A stretch of 64,000 bases of DNA, taken from positions 2,294,001 through 2,358,000 of the forward strand of contig NZ_CP018620.1 in NCBI RefSeq assembly GCF_001908275.1. Reading direction: 5' to 3'. This DNA comes from Paenibacillus xylanexedens. Lineage in GTDB: Bacteria; Bacillota; Bacilli; Paenibacillales; Paenibacillaceae. The position numbers were made by a program, and so were the translations under genes. The notes below the pieces were generated by a model. The model had not been told where the DNA came from. It worked only from the letters and a program-made list of their open reading frames with translations, and made no database searches. Below, piece after piece: positions 25,737 through 35,402 of the stretch; the stretch's first letter is position 1, and each line of letters opens with the position of its first letter.

Positions 25737-26195
25737 ATGGCATTTTTGAAAGCAAGCGACACGATCTCCGGCCAGGAAGGCCGCGCATACGCAACGATTA
25801 ACGGACAGACGGAAGAAATGTTCTATGTGAAGACGCTGGAAGCAACGGTGGAGAAACAAAAAGCAGAGGTCAAAACGCTGGGCCGCCGCGGTATACAGCA
25901 CAAAGCAACCGGTTGGTCTGGCTCGGGTTCCATGACGATCTTTTATACCACATCCCGTTTCCGCGAGCTGATGCTCCAGTACATGCAGAATGGTGTGGAC
26001 ACGTACTTCGACATTGAAGTGACCAACGAAGATCCTTCCTCCACGATTGGTAAACAGACCGTTACCCTCAAAGGCGTCAACCTCGACAGTGTGATCATGG
26101 CATCCCTGGATACCGAGGCGGAGGCGTTGGAGGAAGAAGTGAGCTTTACCTTTGAAGATGTCGATATGCCTGTATCGTTCAATCTGCCGAAGTAA
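25737..26195 (+). CDS. xkdM: Tail tube protein (module 2)
   Basis: A 152-residue XkdM-type tube protein with ATVEKQKAEVKTLGRRGIQHKATGWSG in its first half (the KATGWSGSGSMTI turn is the family mark) and a C-terminus rich in acidic residues and beta strands (SFTFEDVDMPVSF). It starts directly after the sheath, as in PBSX. AAGGTGG stands just before its ATG, inside the sheath end. Confidence 0.92.
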   Translation: MAFLKASDTISGQEGRAYATINGQTEEMFYVKTLEATVEKQKAEVKTLGRRGIQHKATGWSGSGSMTIFYTTSRFRELMLQYMQNGVDTYFDIEVTNEDPSSTIGKQTVTLKGVNLDSVIMASLDTEAEALEEEVSFTFEDVDMPVSFNLPK

Positions 26196-26366
26196 TGTAG
26201 CGTGGAAAGCATAATGATTTGAGATTTATAAAGAGTATAAATTTACAGCGGGTTTGTAAAAGAAACCTGTTCAACTTGCCTGTATTACGGGCTATTTGGC
26301 GTGTCAAAATACTGTTCTTCGCCGCTTCGTGCGGCGGGGGACCTAACTTTAGAGGAGGAACAATAC

Positions 26367-26789
26367 ATGAGTGGATTGAGTATGTTTTTTGCCCAAAATG
26401 CAGCAACAGATACAACGGAGGAGTTTATCGTTTCCCCCCGATTTAAAGATGAGAAAGGCGAGCCGGTTGCCTGGAAACTGCGTAGCATGACCGAGGACGA
26501 AAACCAGGAATGCCGCAAAGCGGCTACCCGCAAAATTAAGGGCAAGAACGGTGTCTACACACCCGACATTGATGCAAATGATTACATGGCCCGTCTGATG
26601 AGCGCGAGTGTAGTTTATCCCGATCTGAAAAATGCTGAACTCCAACGTTCATATGGCGTAATGGGGGCGGAATCACTTTTGAGGAAAATGCTGTTGCCTG
26701 GGGAATTTGCTTCGCTTGGCGAACAGGTCCAGAAGCTGAACGGCTTCAATCAGGACATGAACGAACTGGTGGATGACGTAAAAAACTAA
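26367..26789 (+). CDS. xkdN: XkdN-type tail assembly chaperone, zero-frame product (module 2)
   Basis: The 140-residue protein starts at the ATG at 26367 behind GAGGAGG; an in-frame GTG at 26301 has no such site. It resembles the module 1 chaperone in size, place and C-terminal layout (LRKMLLPGEFASLGEQVQKL matches RRMLLAGELDAVGDKVLEL there). It ends GTA AAA AAC TAA, including the slippery A AAA AAC heptamer, and is probably made together with a longer frameshift form. Confidence 0.85.
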   Translation: MSGLSMFFAQNAATDTTEEFIVSPRFKDEKGEPVAWKLRSMTEDENQECRKAATRKIKGKNGVYTPDIDANDYMARLMSASVVYPDLKNAELQRSYGVMGAESLLRKMLLPGEFASLGEQVQKLNGFNQDMNELVDDVKN

Positions 26790-26968
26790 TTAAAGAGGGC
26801 GATTCCGAAGCCAATCTGGCTTATTACGCTCTCCATGAATTAAACATTTTGCCGCATGAGTTAATGGCCTTCTCCATGCGAGAACGAGCAGCGATCTATG
26901 CGATGATCTCCATCCGGGTGGAGGAAGAGAAGAAAGAACGGTCCAAGAGCCGTGCCCGGAAGAAATAA
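26780..26968 (+). CDS. -1 frameshift extension of the tail chaperone (module 2)
   Basis: The heptamer A AAA AAC at 26780-26786 is directly before the zero-frame TAA. The -1 frame stays open for 60 codons to TAA at 26966-26968 and gives a 200-residue fusion with LAYYALHELNILPHELMAF and a basic end. No ribosome site or start codon fits independent translation. The size of the fusion (200 versus 197 residues in module 1) and the identical slip site in both modules support a real programmed frameshift. Confidence 0.82.
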   Translation, partial: KKLIKEGDSEANLAYYALHELNILPHELMAFSMRERAAIYAMISIRVEEEKKERSKSRARKK

Positions 26969-26990
26969 AAAGGAAAGGAGGGAGAAATGA

Positions 26991-29084
26991 ATGTCCGATA
27001 CAAGTATCAATGTAATCAATCCTCCATCCGTAAATAATCTGATCAATAACTTAAATCTAATTCAGGTTAAAACAACCGAAATTTTGAACAACTTCAACCA
27101 AATTAACCATGTTAATTTGAATCAATTTAACCAAACGAACATATCCAACCACTTTAATCAAATCAACCAACAGATGAATGTAACGATTAATCTGATGGAA
27201 AAGTTGGAGGATACAGCTGATGATACAAGTGATTCGTTAGGTGATAATCTGAACAAGCTCTCCAAGTGGATGCAAATGGTAAAGTCCGCTGGAAGTGTCG
27301 TGTTAAAAGCGGCTGCTGAACAAGAAGACTTCAAATATCGTTATATGGTTGCTGCACAAGACCCGGTGCTCGGGGAAGGAATCTATAATAAGTATCGCGA
27401 GCAAGCCGCCAAGAGCGGCCAGGATGTCAACGATTCACTCAAATCTTCTCTAGGCTTCTTGCCATTGGCACAAAATACAGGGCAGGTAGATCAGTTGAAT
27501 CAACTAACTCAACGTCTGAGTATGTTGTCACCGGATGGACAAAGTCTGTCCGAGGCGTCTGCTGCCATTGTTAGTGCCATGAATGGAGAAAACGGAGATT
27601 TGGCGAGTCAATTTAACATCCCAGAAAGTGCATTAAACGGAGCTGGATTGGATGAATTTATACAGACGAAAGACCTTGATGGTTTTATACAAGGTTTGCA
27701 GACGGTTCTTGAAATGCAAGGTTACACACAAGAAGCCTTTGATACGATGCTGGATTCTCCATTGCAAAAATGGACGGCTCTCGTGAATCAGTTCAATGGA
27801 ATACTATCTGAAATCGGGACAAGAGCTTTGGAAGTTTTATCTCCTGTGCTTGACCGATTAAACGAAGCCATAAGCTCAGGTCAGTTCAGTGCTTTCATCG
27901 AATGGATTGGTGGGGCCTTCGCAATTATTGCTCAAGTGGTGGCATTTATCGTGGATGGGTTCATCAATTTTGCTACAGTTGTGCAAGAAAATTGGGCTAT
28001 CATCGGACCTATATTAACAGCCATTGCTTTAGTGCTCCTAGCCAATATCATTATTACGCTCGGAGTTGTAATTGCACAGGTTTATTCACTGGCTGTGGCA
28101 TGGTTGGTAGCTAACTGGCCTATCTTGCTTGTCATTGGTGCTATTGCAGGACTCATCTTTATTTTGCAATTATGTGGCGTTACAGCTGGGGATATGGTGG
28201 GAGCGATTATAGGTTATTTTTATATGGCTTACGAGTATATGAAATCAATTTTTGCATCCATTCTGAATTATTTCATGTCTTGGGCCGAATTTGTCATTAA
28301 TGTGTTCAGAGATCCAGCCTATGCATTCCAAAAGTTGTTTGTTGATATGGGACTCATTGTACTTCAAATTCTGTTCAACATTACAAAGGGAATTGAGGAT
28401 TTTGCAGGTGGTTTTAAAGATCAGATCAACTGGATGATCGGAGGTATAAATAAATTAATACCCTATCTGAATAAGATCTTTGGCACTAATTGGGGCGGTA
28501 TTAAACTAGTGGATGATGCTAACATTCATTCAATGAGCGGTAAGATACAGGGTTTAATGAGTGACCTTGAAGCGAGTGCTCCTGAGAGCCAGAAGGACGT
28601 TGTTAGCCTGTGGAGAATGGACGCTTCTGCAGACTATAAGGATGCATTTGATATGGGATTTGACAAGGGGAACGATTTAATGGATACCACCAAAGGCCTA
28701 TTCCCCAACGGCTCTGATAAATTACCCGGAAACTTCGGCGGCTCAACTCCCAAAACACCTTCCATGCCATCGATACCAACTGCACCTGCTCCCACGGTTG
28801 TTCCCAATAACAACATGAGTAACATCAACAAAATCAACAATATCGGACAGGTGGACAAGATCGGTGACGTGGATGGAACAGTGGATGTAACCAGCGAGGA
28901 CTTGAAATTGATGCGTGAGCTTGCAGAAATGCAGGCGATTCAGCGATTTGTCAGTCTGACGCCAACTGTTCAGGTCACCACAGGGGATATCAACAGCGGA
29001 CATGATGTGGACAGCATCATCAGCAAAATCACCGATGGACTGAACAGTCAGATCGTCTCCAGTGCCCAGGGGGTGTATGGATAA
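26991..29084 (+). CDS. Tail tape measure protein (module 2)
   Basis: A 697-residue protein. The first ~70 residues are rich in asparagine, with FNQ(I/T)N recurring three times at 9-11 residue spacing, a likely coiled-coil or fibrous segment. A long helical part follows, then hydrophobic membrane-type spans at about residues 300-400 (FAIIAQVVAFIVDGFINF; LLVIGAIAGLIFILQL), and a C-terminal part with a second asparagine-rich stretch (NNNMSNINKINNIGQVDKIG). AAGGAGGG precedes the start. By the usual length rule a longer protein means a longer tail than module 1. Confidence 0.85.
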   Translation: MSDTSINVINPPSVNNLINNLNLIQVKTTEILNNFNQINHVNLNQFNQTNISNHFNQINQQMNVTINLMEKLEDTADDTSDSLGDNLNKLSKWMQMVKSAGSVVLKAAAEQEDFKYRYMVAAQDPVLGEGIYNKYREQAAKSGQDVNDSLKSSLGFLPLAQNTGQVDQLNQLTQRLSMLSPDGQSLSEASAAIVSAMNGENGDLASQFNIPESALNGAGLDEFIQTKDLDGFIQGLQTVLEMQGYTQEAFDTMLDSPLQKWTALVNQFNGILSEIGTRALEVLSPVLDRLNEAISSGQFSAFIEWIGGAFAIIAQVVAFIVDGFINFATVVQENWAIIGPILTAIALVLLANIIITLGVVIAQVYSLAVAWLVANWPILLVIGAIAGLIFILQLCGVTAGDMVGAIIGYFYMAYEYMKSIFASILNYFMSWAEFVINVFRDPAYAFQKLFVDMGLIVLQILFNITKGIEDFAGGFKDQINWMIGGINKLIPYLNKIFGTNWGGIKLVDDANIHSMSGKIQGLMSDLEASAPESQKDVVSLWRMDASADYKDAFDMGFDKGNDLMDTTKGLFPNGSDKLPGNFGGSTPKTPSMPSIPTAPAPTVVPNNNMSNINKINNIGQVDKIGDVDGTVDVTSEDLKLMRELAEMQAIQRFVSLTPTVQVTTGDINSGHDVDSIISKITDGLNSQIVSSAQGVYG

Positions 29085-29780
29085 GTGGAATATTATATTC
29101 AACTAAGCTTCAATAACCGCTCTGAATACATGTTTTTCCCGGTGACACCAGAGAGCATTGAGTTTTCGGATTCGGGAGACGGCAGTACATTTAACGTGAG
29201 CGCTTTGGGTGAAATTAACGTGATTAAGTCGCCGAAGTTGCGTGAAGTCAGTTTCAGCGGGATTTTTCCGGCAGACTACAGCCCGTATCATCTGAACTAC
29301 GATGCAAGACATCCGGCAATTCAGAAGCAGTTTTACCGTGATCCCTATGAATATGTGAAAAAGATCATCCGTTGGATGCAGACGGGTAGACCCGTCAGAT
29401 TGTTCTTTTCCAGTGCAAGGTACACCATTAATATGGCTGTTTCCATTGAGAGCTTCGACTGGAAGGAGACTGCGGGTACGGTGGGCGATATCCAGTATGA
29501 TATCAAGCTGAAGCAGTTCATTTTTTATGCCGCCAAAAAAGTAGTGCCACTCAAAGACAGCAAGGATACGGCTGCTTCGAAAACAAAAACCAAAGCCTCC
29601 CGGCCCAATGAAAAAATCCAGCCCAAGACCGTCACTCTCAAAGCCGGAGACTCCTTGTGGTCTGTAGCCAAAGCCCATTTGGGAGATGGATCTCGCTGGA
29701 AAGAACTGCAGAAGCTGAATGGCATCAAAGATGCACAACTGAAGAAGCTGCCGATTGGACTTGTGATTAAGCTTCCGTGA
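29085..29780 (+). CDS. xkdP: LysM baseplate protein, XkdP type (module 2)
   Basis: A 231-residue protein starting with GTG right after the tape measure stop. FFPVTPESIEFSDSGDG near the start and the C-terminal LysM domain (VTLKAGDSLWSVAKAHLG) match XkdP. The lysine/threonine-rich linker before the LysM is longer than in module 1. No strong ribosome site is visible, so translation probably depends on coupling to the tape measure gene. Confidence 0.88.
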   Translation: MEYYIQLSFNNRSEYMFFPVTPESIEFSDSGDGSTFNVSALGEINVIKSPKLREVSFSGIFPADYSPYHLNYDARHPAIQKQFYRDPYEYVKKIIRWMQTGRPVRLFFSSARYTINMAVSIESFDWKETAGTVGDIQYDIKLKQFIFYAAKKVVPLKDSKDTAASKTKTKASRPNEKIQPKTVTLKAGDSLWSVAKAHLGDGSRWKELQKLNGIKDAQLKKLPIGLVIKLP

Positions 29781-29793
29781 AAGGAGAGGCAAT

Positions 29794-30804
29794 ATGCAAG
29801 AGCAGATCAGGCTGGATGATAAGCTGGCAAACATGAAGGAACGGTTATTACTGGATGACAAGCAGGGCAACATCTGGGACATTAGCGAAATTGCCGGTGA
29901 TATTACGTACAAAACCTCCCGCATCGGCAAACCTTCCTCTCTGGAATTCACGTTGATCAAGGGCAGTCTGTACCAGAATAAGAAATTCACCTATGAGAAT
30001 GGATATGTCGTGAAATATATCAGCAACGAGGTAGGCATATTTTACGGATATATCTTCTCGGTGGATAGTGGCAAGGACGAAAGTGTCAAAATCAAAGCCT
30101 ACGACCAGACTCGTTATCTAACCGCGAATCAGACGTATAAGTTCGTTAATGCGACTGCTGCGGATGTAATTAAACGAATTGCAAAGGATTTTCTGTTGAA
30201 GACTGGTGATCTGATTCAGCCGAAATATGTTATTCCGCGTATGTTATTCGATAACAAAAAGCTGATTGACATGATCTGTGAGGCGTTGGATCGAACGCTG
30301 ATCTATGGCGGTAAAAACTACATCTTCTACGATGATTTCGGCAAGCTTATGCTTCGGGATGTGGAAGAGATGCCTTATGGTTTTGTCATTGGGGATAACA
30401 GTCTGCTCACGGATTACAGTTATACAAGGTCGATTGACGACCAGACGTATAACAAGATCAAGCTGTATCGGGATAACAAGGATACGGGAAAAAGAGAAAC
30501 GTTTGTTCATCAGGATTCAGGCAGCATCCGTCAATGGGGGCTGCTTTTTTTGTACCAAAAAGCGGATGATGGCCTGAACGAAGGCCAGATTGATGCCATG
30601 CTGAAGACCCTGATGACCCTCCGTAACCGCGAGACGCAGACGTTGAAAGTGGATGCGCTTGGTGATTTCAAGGTAAGGGCAGGTAGTTTTGTCAACATCC
30701 AGATCGATGAACTGAAGATTAATCAATATTTTCTGGTAGACGAATGTACGCATAAGGTACAGGGGGGCGTGCATACGATGTCGCTGGATTTGAAGGTGGT
30801 GTAA
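29794..30804 (+). CDS. xkdQ: Baseplate hub protein, XkdQ type (module 2)
   Basis: A 336-residue hub protein with DISEIAGDITYKTSRIGKPSSLEFTL at its start, close to many PBSX-type hubs (the GKPSSLEFTL part is the usual block), and a middle LDRTLIYGGKNYIFYDDFGKL. The module 1 hub is more divergent. GAAAGGAG lies 8 bases before the start. Confidence 0.87.
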   Translation: MQEQIRLDDKLANMKERLLLDDKQGNIWDISEIAGDITYKTSRIGKPSSLEFTLIKGSLYQNKKFTYENGYVVKYISNEVGIFYGYIFSVDSGKDESVKIKAYDQTRYLTANQTYKFVNATAADVIKRIAKDFLLKTGDLIQPKYVIPRMLFDNKKLIDMICEALDRTLIYGGKNYIFYDDFGKLMLRDVEEMPYGFVIGDNSLLTDYSYTRSIDDQTYNKIKLYRDNKDTGKRETFVHQDSGSIRQWGLLFLYQKADDGLNEGQIDAMLKTLMTLRNRETQTLKVDALGDFKVRAGSFVNIQIDELKINQYFLVDECTHKVQGGVHTMSLDLKVV

Positions 30805-30810
30805 CGATAA

Positions 30811-31068
30811 ATGATGCTGGACGTGATTAAAAAGGCGGCGGTGGCCGCTGTAGATGCCAAGTCTCCCGTTCAGGTAATGTACGGAAGTGTGACAAACACA
30901 CAACCTCTGGAGATCACCGTTGAACAACGGCTGGCATTGGCTGAACCTTTTCTGGTACTGCCGGAATCCGTAGTGAACAAAGCTTGGACCGTGGGTGACC
31001 ATGTTTTGTTATTACGTGTTCAAGGTGGAGACAGCTTTGTCGTGCTGGATCGGCTGGTGAATCCATGA
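30811..31068 (+). CDS. xkdR: DUF2577-family baseplate protein, XkdR type (module 2)
   Basis: An 85-residue protein of normal DUF2577 size with LDVIKKAAVAAVDAKSPVQV at its start and GDHVLLLRVQGGDSFVVLDRL at its end. Its stop overlaps the next start (ATGA). The longer module 1 version has an insert in the middle. Confidence 0.85.
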   Translation: MMLDVIKKAAVAAVDAKSPVQVMYGSVTNTQPLEITVEQRLALAEPFLVLPESVVNKAWTVGDHVLLLRVQGGDSFVVLDRLVNP

Positions 31069-31478
31069 TTCCACAGGGTGCGCAGATTAGTGCAGAAGAT
31101 CTGGAAGAAGCTGCTGTGCTTCCAAGTCTTACGTATGTATTTCAAGCTTCGGGACAACGAATTGGAAGGTTGCAATTGGATGGAAAAGATGCGGTAAAAC
31201 AGGCGGTGTATAAAGCGTTGTCTACACGCCGCTACGAGCATCTCATCTATTCCTCGGATTACGGCATGGAATGGTCCTGGGAAGGAATGGCCGGGAGATC
31301 CATGGTTGAATCGGAACTGGAGCGCTGGATTCGGGAAGCGTTACTTCCAGACGATCGTATTTCGGATGTAACGGAGTTCGATTTTCTCCACGAGGCTGAC
31401 GGGGTACGGGTTTCTTTTACCGTGGAAACAGATTTTGGCAGCTTTAGGGAAGAGACGGAGGTGAACATGGATGTATGA
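31065..31478 (+). CDS. xkdS: DUF2634-family baseplate protein, XkdS type (module 2)
   Basis: A 137-residue gp25-like protein with KALSTRRYEHLIYSSDYGMEW, the same block as KAVKTPRYRHVIYSRNYGSE in module 1, and a C-terminal FTVETDFGSFREETEV strand. It overlaps both neighbours and so belongs to the coupled baseplate block. Confidence 0.88.
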   Translation: MIPQGAQISAEDLEEAAVLPSLTYVFQASGQRIGRLQLDGKDAVKQAVYKALSTRRYEHLIYSSDYGMEWSWEGMAGRSMVESELERWIREALLPDDRISDVTEFDFLHEADGVRVSFTVETDFGSFREETEVNMDV

Positions 31479-32529
31479 AGAGCAGACGTTTGAAGTTATT
31501 TTAAACCGAATGCTGGACAGGGTACCAGATGGTGTGGATAAACGTGAAGGCAGCATTATCTATGATGCGCTTGCGCCAGCGGCAGTGGAAATGGCTCAGA
31601 TGTATATCGAGCTGGATGTGAACGCCAACCTGAAGTTTGCGGATACAGCATCTGGAGAGTATCTGGATCGTGCGGTGGCTTGGTCTGGCATTAGTCGGAA
31701 AGCGGCCACGAAGGCACGTTGGGTTGGGAGTTTTCGGGATAACGAAGGTAAGCCTGTTGAGGTTCCTTTGGATAGTCGTTTTTCCACTGGGGATCGGGTG
31801 TATGTTGTTGTGGAACGCATCGCGGCAGGGCAATATGTGTTGGAATGTGAGGTCGCGGGAGCGGAAGGTAATGAATATACGGGGGCACTGCTGCCCATCG
31901 ATTATATTGCTGCTCTTACCATAGCCGAATTGACACAGTTGCTGGTTCCTGGCGAAGACGAGGAAACGGATCAGGCCTTATATGATCGCTATCAGGATAA
32001 AGTTTCCCGTCCGGTCACGAGTGCCAACAAATATCAGTATGAGTTATGGGCACGGGAAAACTCCGGTGTAGGCAAAGCAAAGGCTTTTCCACTGTGGGAT
32101 GGTCCAGGCACAGTCAAAGTGGCATTGCTGAATAATGAAATGCAAACACCTGCTGAGGCGGTCATTGAGGCGGTGCAGGAATATATCGATCCAACCCAGG
32201 ATGGAATGGGCGAAGGTGCAGCTCCAATCGGACCCGTGGTCACAGTAGTGGGAGCGCAAGAGGTACCTATTGATGTGGAGGTACAGGTCACGCTTGCTTC
32301 CGGTTCAACGTACGAGGGCGTGAAGACACTGATTGAAACGGGAGTTACGGCGTATCTGAAAGAACTGGCCTTTGCCGATCCATTGGTTCGTTGGACACGT
32401 ATTGCCAATGCGATTCTGGATATTCCACCCGTAATCGATTATAGCGATCTGCTGGTGAATGGTGGTATGTCCAATCTGGAGATCGCTCCCGGCGCAGTAG
32501 CCGTTCTCGGGACGGTGAAGGTGACATGA
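31471..32529 (+). CDS. xkdT: Baseplate J-like protein, XkdT type (module 2)
   Basis: A 352-residue gpJ/gp6-type protein with NRMLDRVPDGVDKREGSI near the start, VTSANKYQYELWARENSGVG in the middle, and YIDPTQDGMGEGAAP and LAFADPLVRWTRIANAILDI in the C-terminal part. It is nearly collinear with the module 1 protein. The stop overlaps the next start by four bases. Confidence 0.92.
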   Translation: MYEEQTFEVILNRMLDRVPDGVDKREGSIIYDALAPAAVEMAQMYIELDVNANLKFADTASGEYLDRAVAWSGISRKAATKARWVGSFRDNEGKPVEVPLDSRFSTGDRVYVVVERIAAGQYVLECEVAGAEGNEYTGALLPIDYIAALTIAELTQLLVPGEDEETDQALYDRYQDKVSRPVTSANKYQYELWARENSGVGKAKAFPLWDGPGTVKVALLNNEMQTPAEAVIEAVQEYIDPTQDGMGEGAAPIGPVVTVVGAQEVPIDVEVQVTLASGSTYEGVKTLIETGVTAYLKELAFADPLVRWTRIANAILDIPPVIDYSDLLVNGGMSNLEIAPGAVAVLGTVKVT

Positions 32530-33071
32530 GTAAAGCAGAGGTATTAATTACTCTTTTGCCCCCGTTGTATGAGAATGTGCTGGAGATGCAGCTTCTTACG
32601 GAGACCGAAGGTGTTGAGCTGGACCAGCTTACGGTGGGTTTGGAAAGTGTGCTGGATCAATTCTACCCGGAGTCTGCGACCTGGGCATTGGAACGTTATG
32701 AGCGGGATTTGCAGATTCCGACAAATCAAGCCAAGCCGGATGATCAGCGGAGATCCGTAATCATTTCCAAAATGCGAGGCAGTGGCAAAGTCTCTGGCTC
32801 CATGCTCAAGAACGTGGCGCAGGCCTACGAAAGCGGTGGAATTGATGTATCCGTTTCGCCCGAGGAGTACTTGATCCGAATTCGCTTCATCGACACATGG
32901 GGCTTGCCGCCCAATCTGGACGATCTGAAGGCAGCGATTGAGGATATTAAACCAGCACATATGGCCGTGGAGTACCGTCTGCGGTATTTGACGATTGCGG
33001 AGGTCGAAAGCATGATGCTGGATGAGATCGAACAGACTCGACAGGATAAATTTGCAGGAGGTGGAGCATAG
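32526..33071 (+). CDS. YmfQ/XkdU-type baseplate protein, DUF2313 (module 2)
   Basis: A 181-residue protein with ITLLPPLYENVLEMQ at the start, QAKPDDQRRSVIISKMRGSGK in the middle and GLPPNLDDLKAAIEDIKPAHM near the end, the same blocks as in module 1. It overlaps the baseplate J gene and abuts the large fibre gene. It probably forms the adaptor between wedge and fibre. Confidence 0.87.
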   Translation: MSKAEVLITLLPPLYENVLEMQLLTETEGVELDQLTVGLESVLDQFYPESATWALERYERDLQIPTNQAKPDDQRRSVIISKMRGSGKVSGSMLKNVAQAYESGGIDVSVSPEEYLIRIRFIDTWGLPPNLDDLKAAIEDIKPAHMAVEYRLRYLTIAEVESMMLDEIEQTRQDKFAGGGA

Positions 33072-35402
33072 ATGAATGAACCAAAAACACCGAATTTGGG
33101 GTTGAATAAGATTGACCGTTCCTCGCCATCGACGACCTATTTTGATCTGGATAAGTATTTGGATCAGAACTGGGAGAAGGTTGATGAAGGTGTAGGGCAA
33201 GTCGAAGAAAAGGCTGAGGAAACCGCGGCACAGGTGAGTAGTATTCAAGAGAGGCTTGATACGGAGAAGCGTAGATCGGTGACGTTGGAGCCTGGAGTGC
33301 AGATCATTAATGCGGAGCGTGCCTCGGCGTTTAAGTTGGAAGGTTTGAAGGGCGTAACGCTTGTGAACTTGTTGGGCCGTGATGGAGGGTGTGAAGACTT
33401 ATCTAAGATTGGTGTGCATCAATCGACATTAACTTTAGACAGTACGAACAAAGTACAGGGATCTAACGGTCTGAAAATAGCGATTAGTACAGGTACATCA
33501 GGTATTGGCTTCTTTACTGTATCACTTAAGGCAGGAAAATCGTATGTTGCAATCGCTGAAGTTAAAAATTTCGATGGGACAAGTATGTTTATTAATCTCC
33601 CCGGAGTCGGGGCAGTGGGGAATCCTGTAAAGGATAAATCTAAATTTAACGTAACTTGGACACGTTATATGGCGCCAACGGATATAAAGCTAAATATCGA
33701 CGTGGGGGTTTCAGGTACAGCCGTAGGTCAGTACGGTTACGCAGATGCAGTACGTCTCTATGAAGTCAGCACTACCGATTACGCTGCGCTTGCCAGTATG
33801 TCACCGGAGCAAGTAGGAGCTAAATATCCATATGTCGATAGCATTCAGCCTGTTCGAAATCCGTATGCGATTCGTTATGGAGAAAACTTGTTGCCGCCGT
33901 TTTATGAGTGGAATCAAATTGGTACTGACGCAAAAATTGCATCTCCTTATCATTTAAGCGTTAATACTGCAAACGCTGGAGGAAGTTACACCATCGTCAA
34001 AGTTCCCTGCTTGCCTAACACAACGTATAGAGTAAAGGCAGATGTATTAACAGGCCCTCCGGTTGTAATTGCGGTTGAATCTCTCGACGAAACCGAAAAT
34101 ACTATTTCAACCAAGTATTTTATGGATGGATCATTCATAACCGAAGCTAACGCCCGAAGCGTTAGAATTTCAATATACCGAGTTGATGCTGGAGCATTGG
34201 AGGTCAAGAATCCAACTTTGACTATCGGAGCCGAATCCAAACCGTTCAAACCGCGTGAAGACGCTATGCTCGCATTGCAAACGAATCTATACGCTGATCC
34301 ATTAACCGGGACGAATGCTGACGAAGTGTTCGAGAAGGACGGACAATACTTCAAGCTGGAGAAATGGAAAAAACTCGTGTTGGACGGATCTCTACCATGG
34401 GTGTTTAACGCGAATTACTCAGGATATAAAAGAGTTGCAATCAGCTTCACAGATCCAAACATTGTAACGAGTTCGGATAGAAGCGTTAAATATGACGGTA
34501 AAATATTGGAGTTCGGTAATACGCAAGCAGCAGGAGATAGAACGCATATTTACAAGCCCTCGAATATTCTATATGTATCTGTATTCAACGCAGACAGTGG
34601 ATGGGGAGACGCATACACGCCGACAGCCGACGAGATTAAGGCGTATTTCATGGGCTGGAGGATGTTTTTAGGAAATCAAGGAGACGTAAGCAAGCCGTAT
34701 AACGGAGAGGCCGCTGGCAAGGCGTGGTGCCCCTTAGATTCAATTTATGCGGCAGGAACAGCTGCTACGACTTATGTTCTAACAGTTCCGATCAATCCAA
34801 TAACTACGTTAACTTATACAAGGTACACGCTATGGACGCCATACCAACTCGTATATCAACTTGCAACGCCAACTGTCGAACCGATCACGTCAGAGGGACA
34901 ATTGACGTTAATCGAAGGCAATAACCAAGTTGAAGTCGGAACGGGGATCGTGTTGCGTGAAGGCGTGAAACCTTACGCTAATTCTACTCTCGATTACGCT
35001 GGGATTAATGCTCCGAGTTCGCCAAACTATCCGGGAACAGGGTTACAAACTAAGGTGAGTAAACTCCTGAAAATATACAAGAACGGCAGAGCTGATAACG
35101 AATGGAATGTACAATCAGGCAGGAGCAGTACTGGCGGCGGAGAAGAATACGCGGATATTAAACTATCTCAATATGACGCCTCAGCCACGTACACCGTAAC
35201 ATACCTGATGCTGGACACGTTCCCGATTGCCTCATTCTTTGGATCAATTGCTGAGAACGAAAAGGCGTTACTTACGGATATGAACGCCGTCGTACGTCAG
35301 AACGCGGCAGCGGTATCCGTGGTCGAGATGGCGGTTAACGAGGCTGTTCGTCAATTGCTACAACAACAAAATAAACGAAACGTTTGGGGTGAAATTTTTT
35401 AA
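33072..35402 (+). CDS. Large tail fibre protein (module 2)
   Basis: A 776-residue fibre. The N-terminus attaches to the baseplate (NLGLNKIDRSSPSTTYFDLD), followed by a coiled coil (about residues 35-70: VGQVEEKAEETAAQVSSIQE), then several beta-rich domains, of which about residues 100-225 and 260-390 have the feel of carbohydrate-binding modules (FTVSLKAGKSYVAIAEV; YTIVKVPCLPNTTYRVKA). The C-terminus ends in a helical segment (NEAVRQLLQQQNKRN). It is twice the length of the module 1 fibre and shares only the general plan, so the two particles should bind different cell-surface polymers. Confidence 0.8.
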   Translation: MNEPKTPNLGLNKIDRSSPSTTYFDLDKYLDQNWEKVDEGVGQVEEKAEETAAQVSSIQERLDTEKRRSVTLEPGVQIINAERASAFKLEGLKGVTLVNLLGRDGGCEDLSKIGVHQSTLTLDSTNKVQGSNGLKIAISTGTSGIGFFTVSLKAGKSYVAIAEVKNFDGTSMFINLPGVGAVGNPVKDKSKFNVTWTRYMAPTDIKLNIDVGVSGTAVGQYGYADAVRLYEVSTTDYAALASMSPEQVGAKYPYVDSIQPVRNPYAIRYGENLLPPFYEWNQIGTDAKIASPYHLSVNTANAGGSYTIVKVPCLPNTTYRVKADVLTGPPVVIAVESLDETENTISTKYFMDGSFITEANARSVRISIYRVDAGALEVKNPTLTIGAESKPFKPREDAMLALQTNLYADPLTGTNADEVFEKDGQYFKLEKWKKLVLDGSLPWVFNANYSGYKRVAISFTDPNIVTSSDRSVKYDGKILEFGNTQAAGDRTHIYKPSNILYVSVFNADSGWGDAYTPTADEIKAYFMGWRMFLGNQGDVSKPYNGEAAGKAWCPLDSIYAAGTAATTYVLTVPINPITTLTYTRYTLWTPYQLVYQLATPTVEPITSEGQLTLIEGNNQVEVGTGIVLREGVKPYANSTLDYAGINAPSSPNYPGTGLQTKVSKLLKIYKNGRADNEWNVQSGRSSTGGGEEYADIKLSQYDASATYTVTYLMLDTFPIASFFGSIAENEKALLTDMNAVVRQNAAAVSVVEMAVNEAVRQLLQQQNKRNVWGEIF

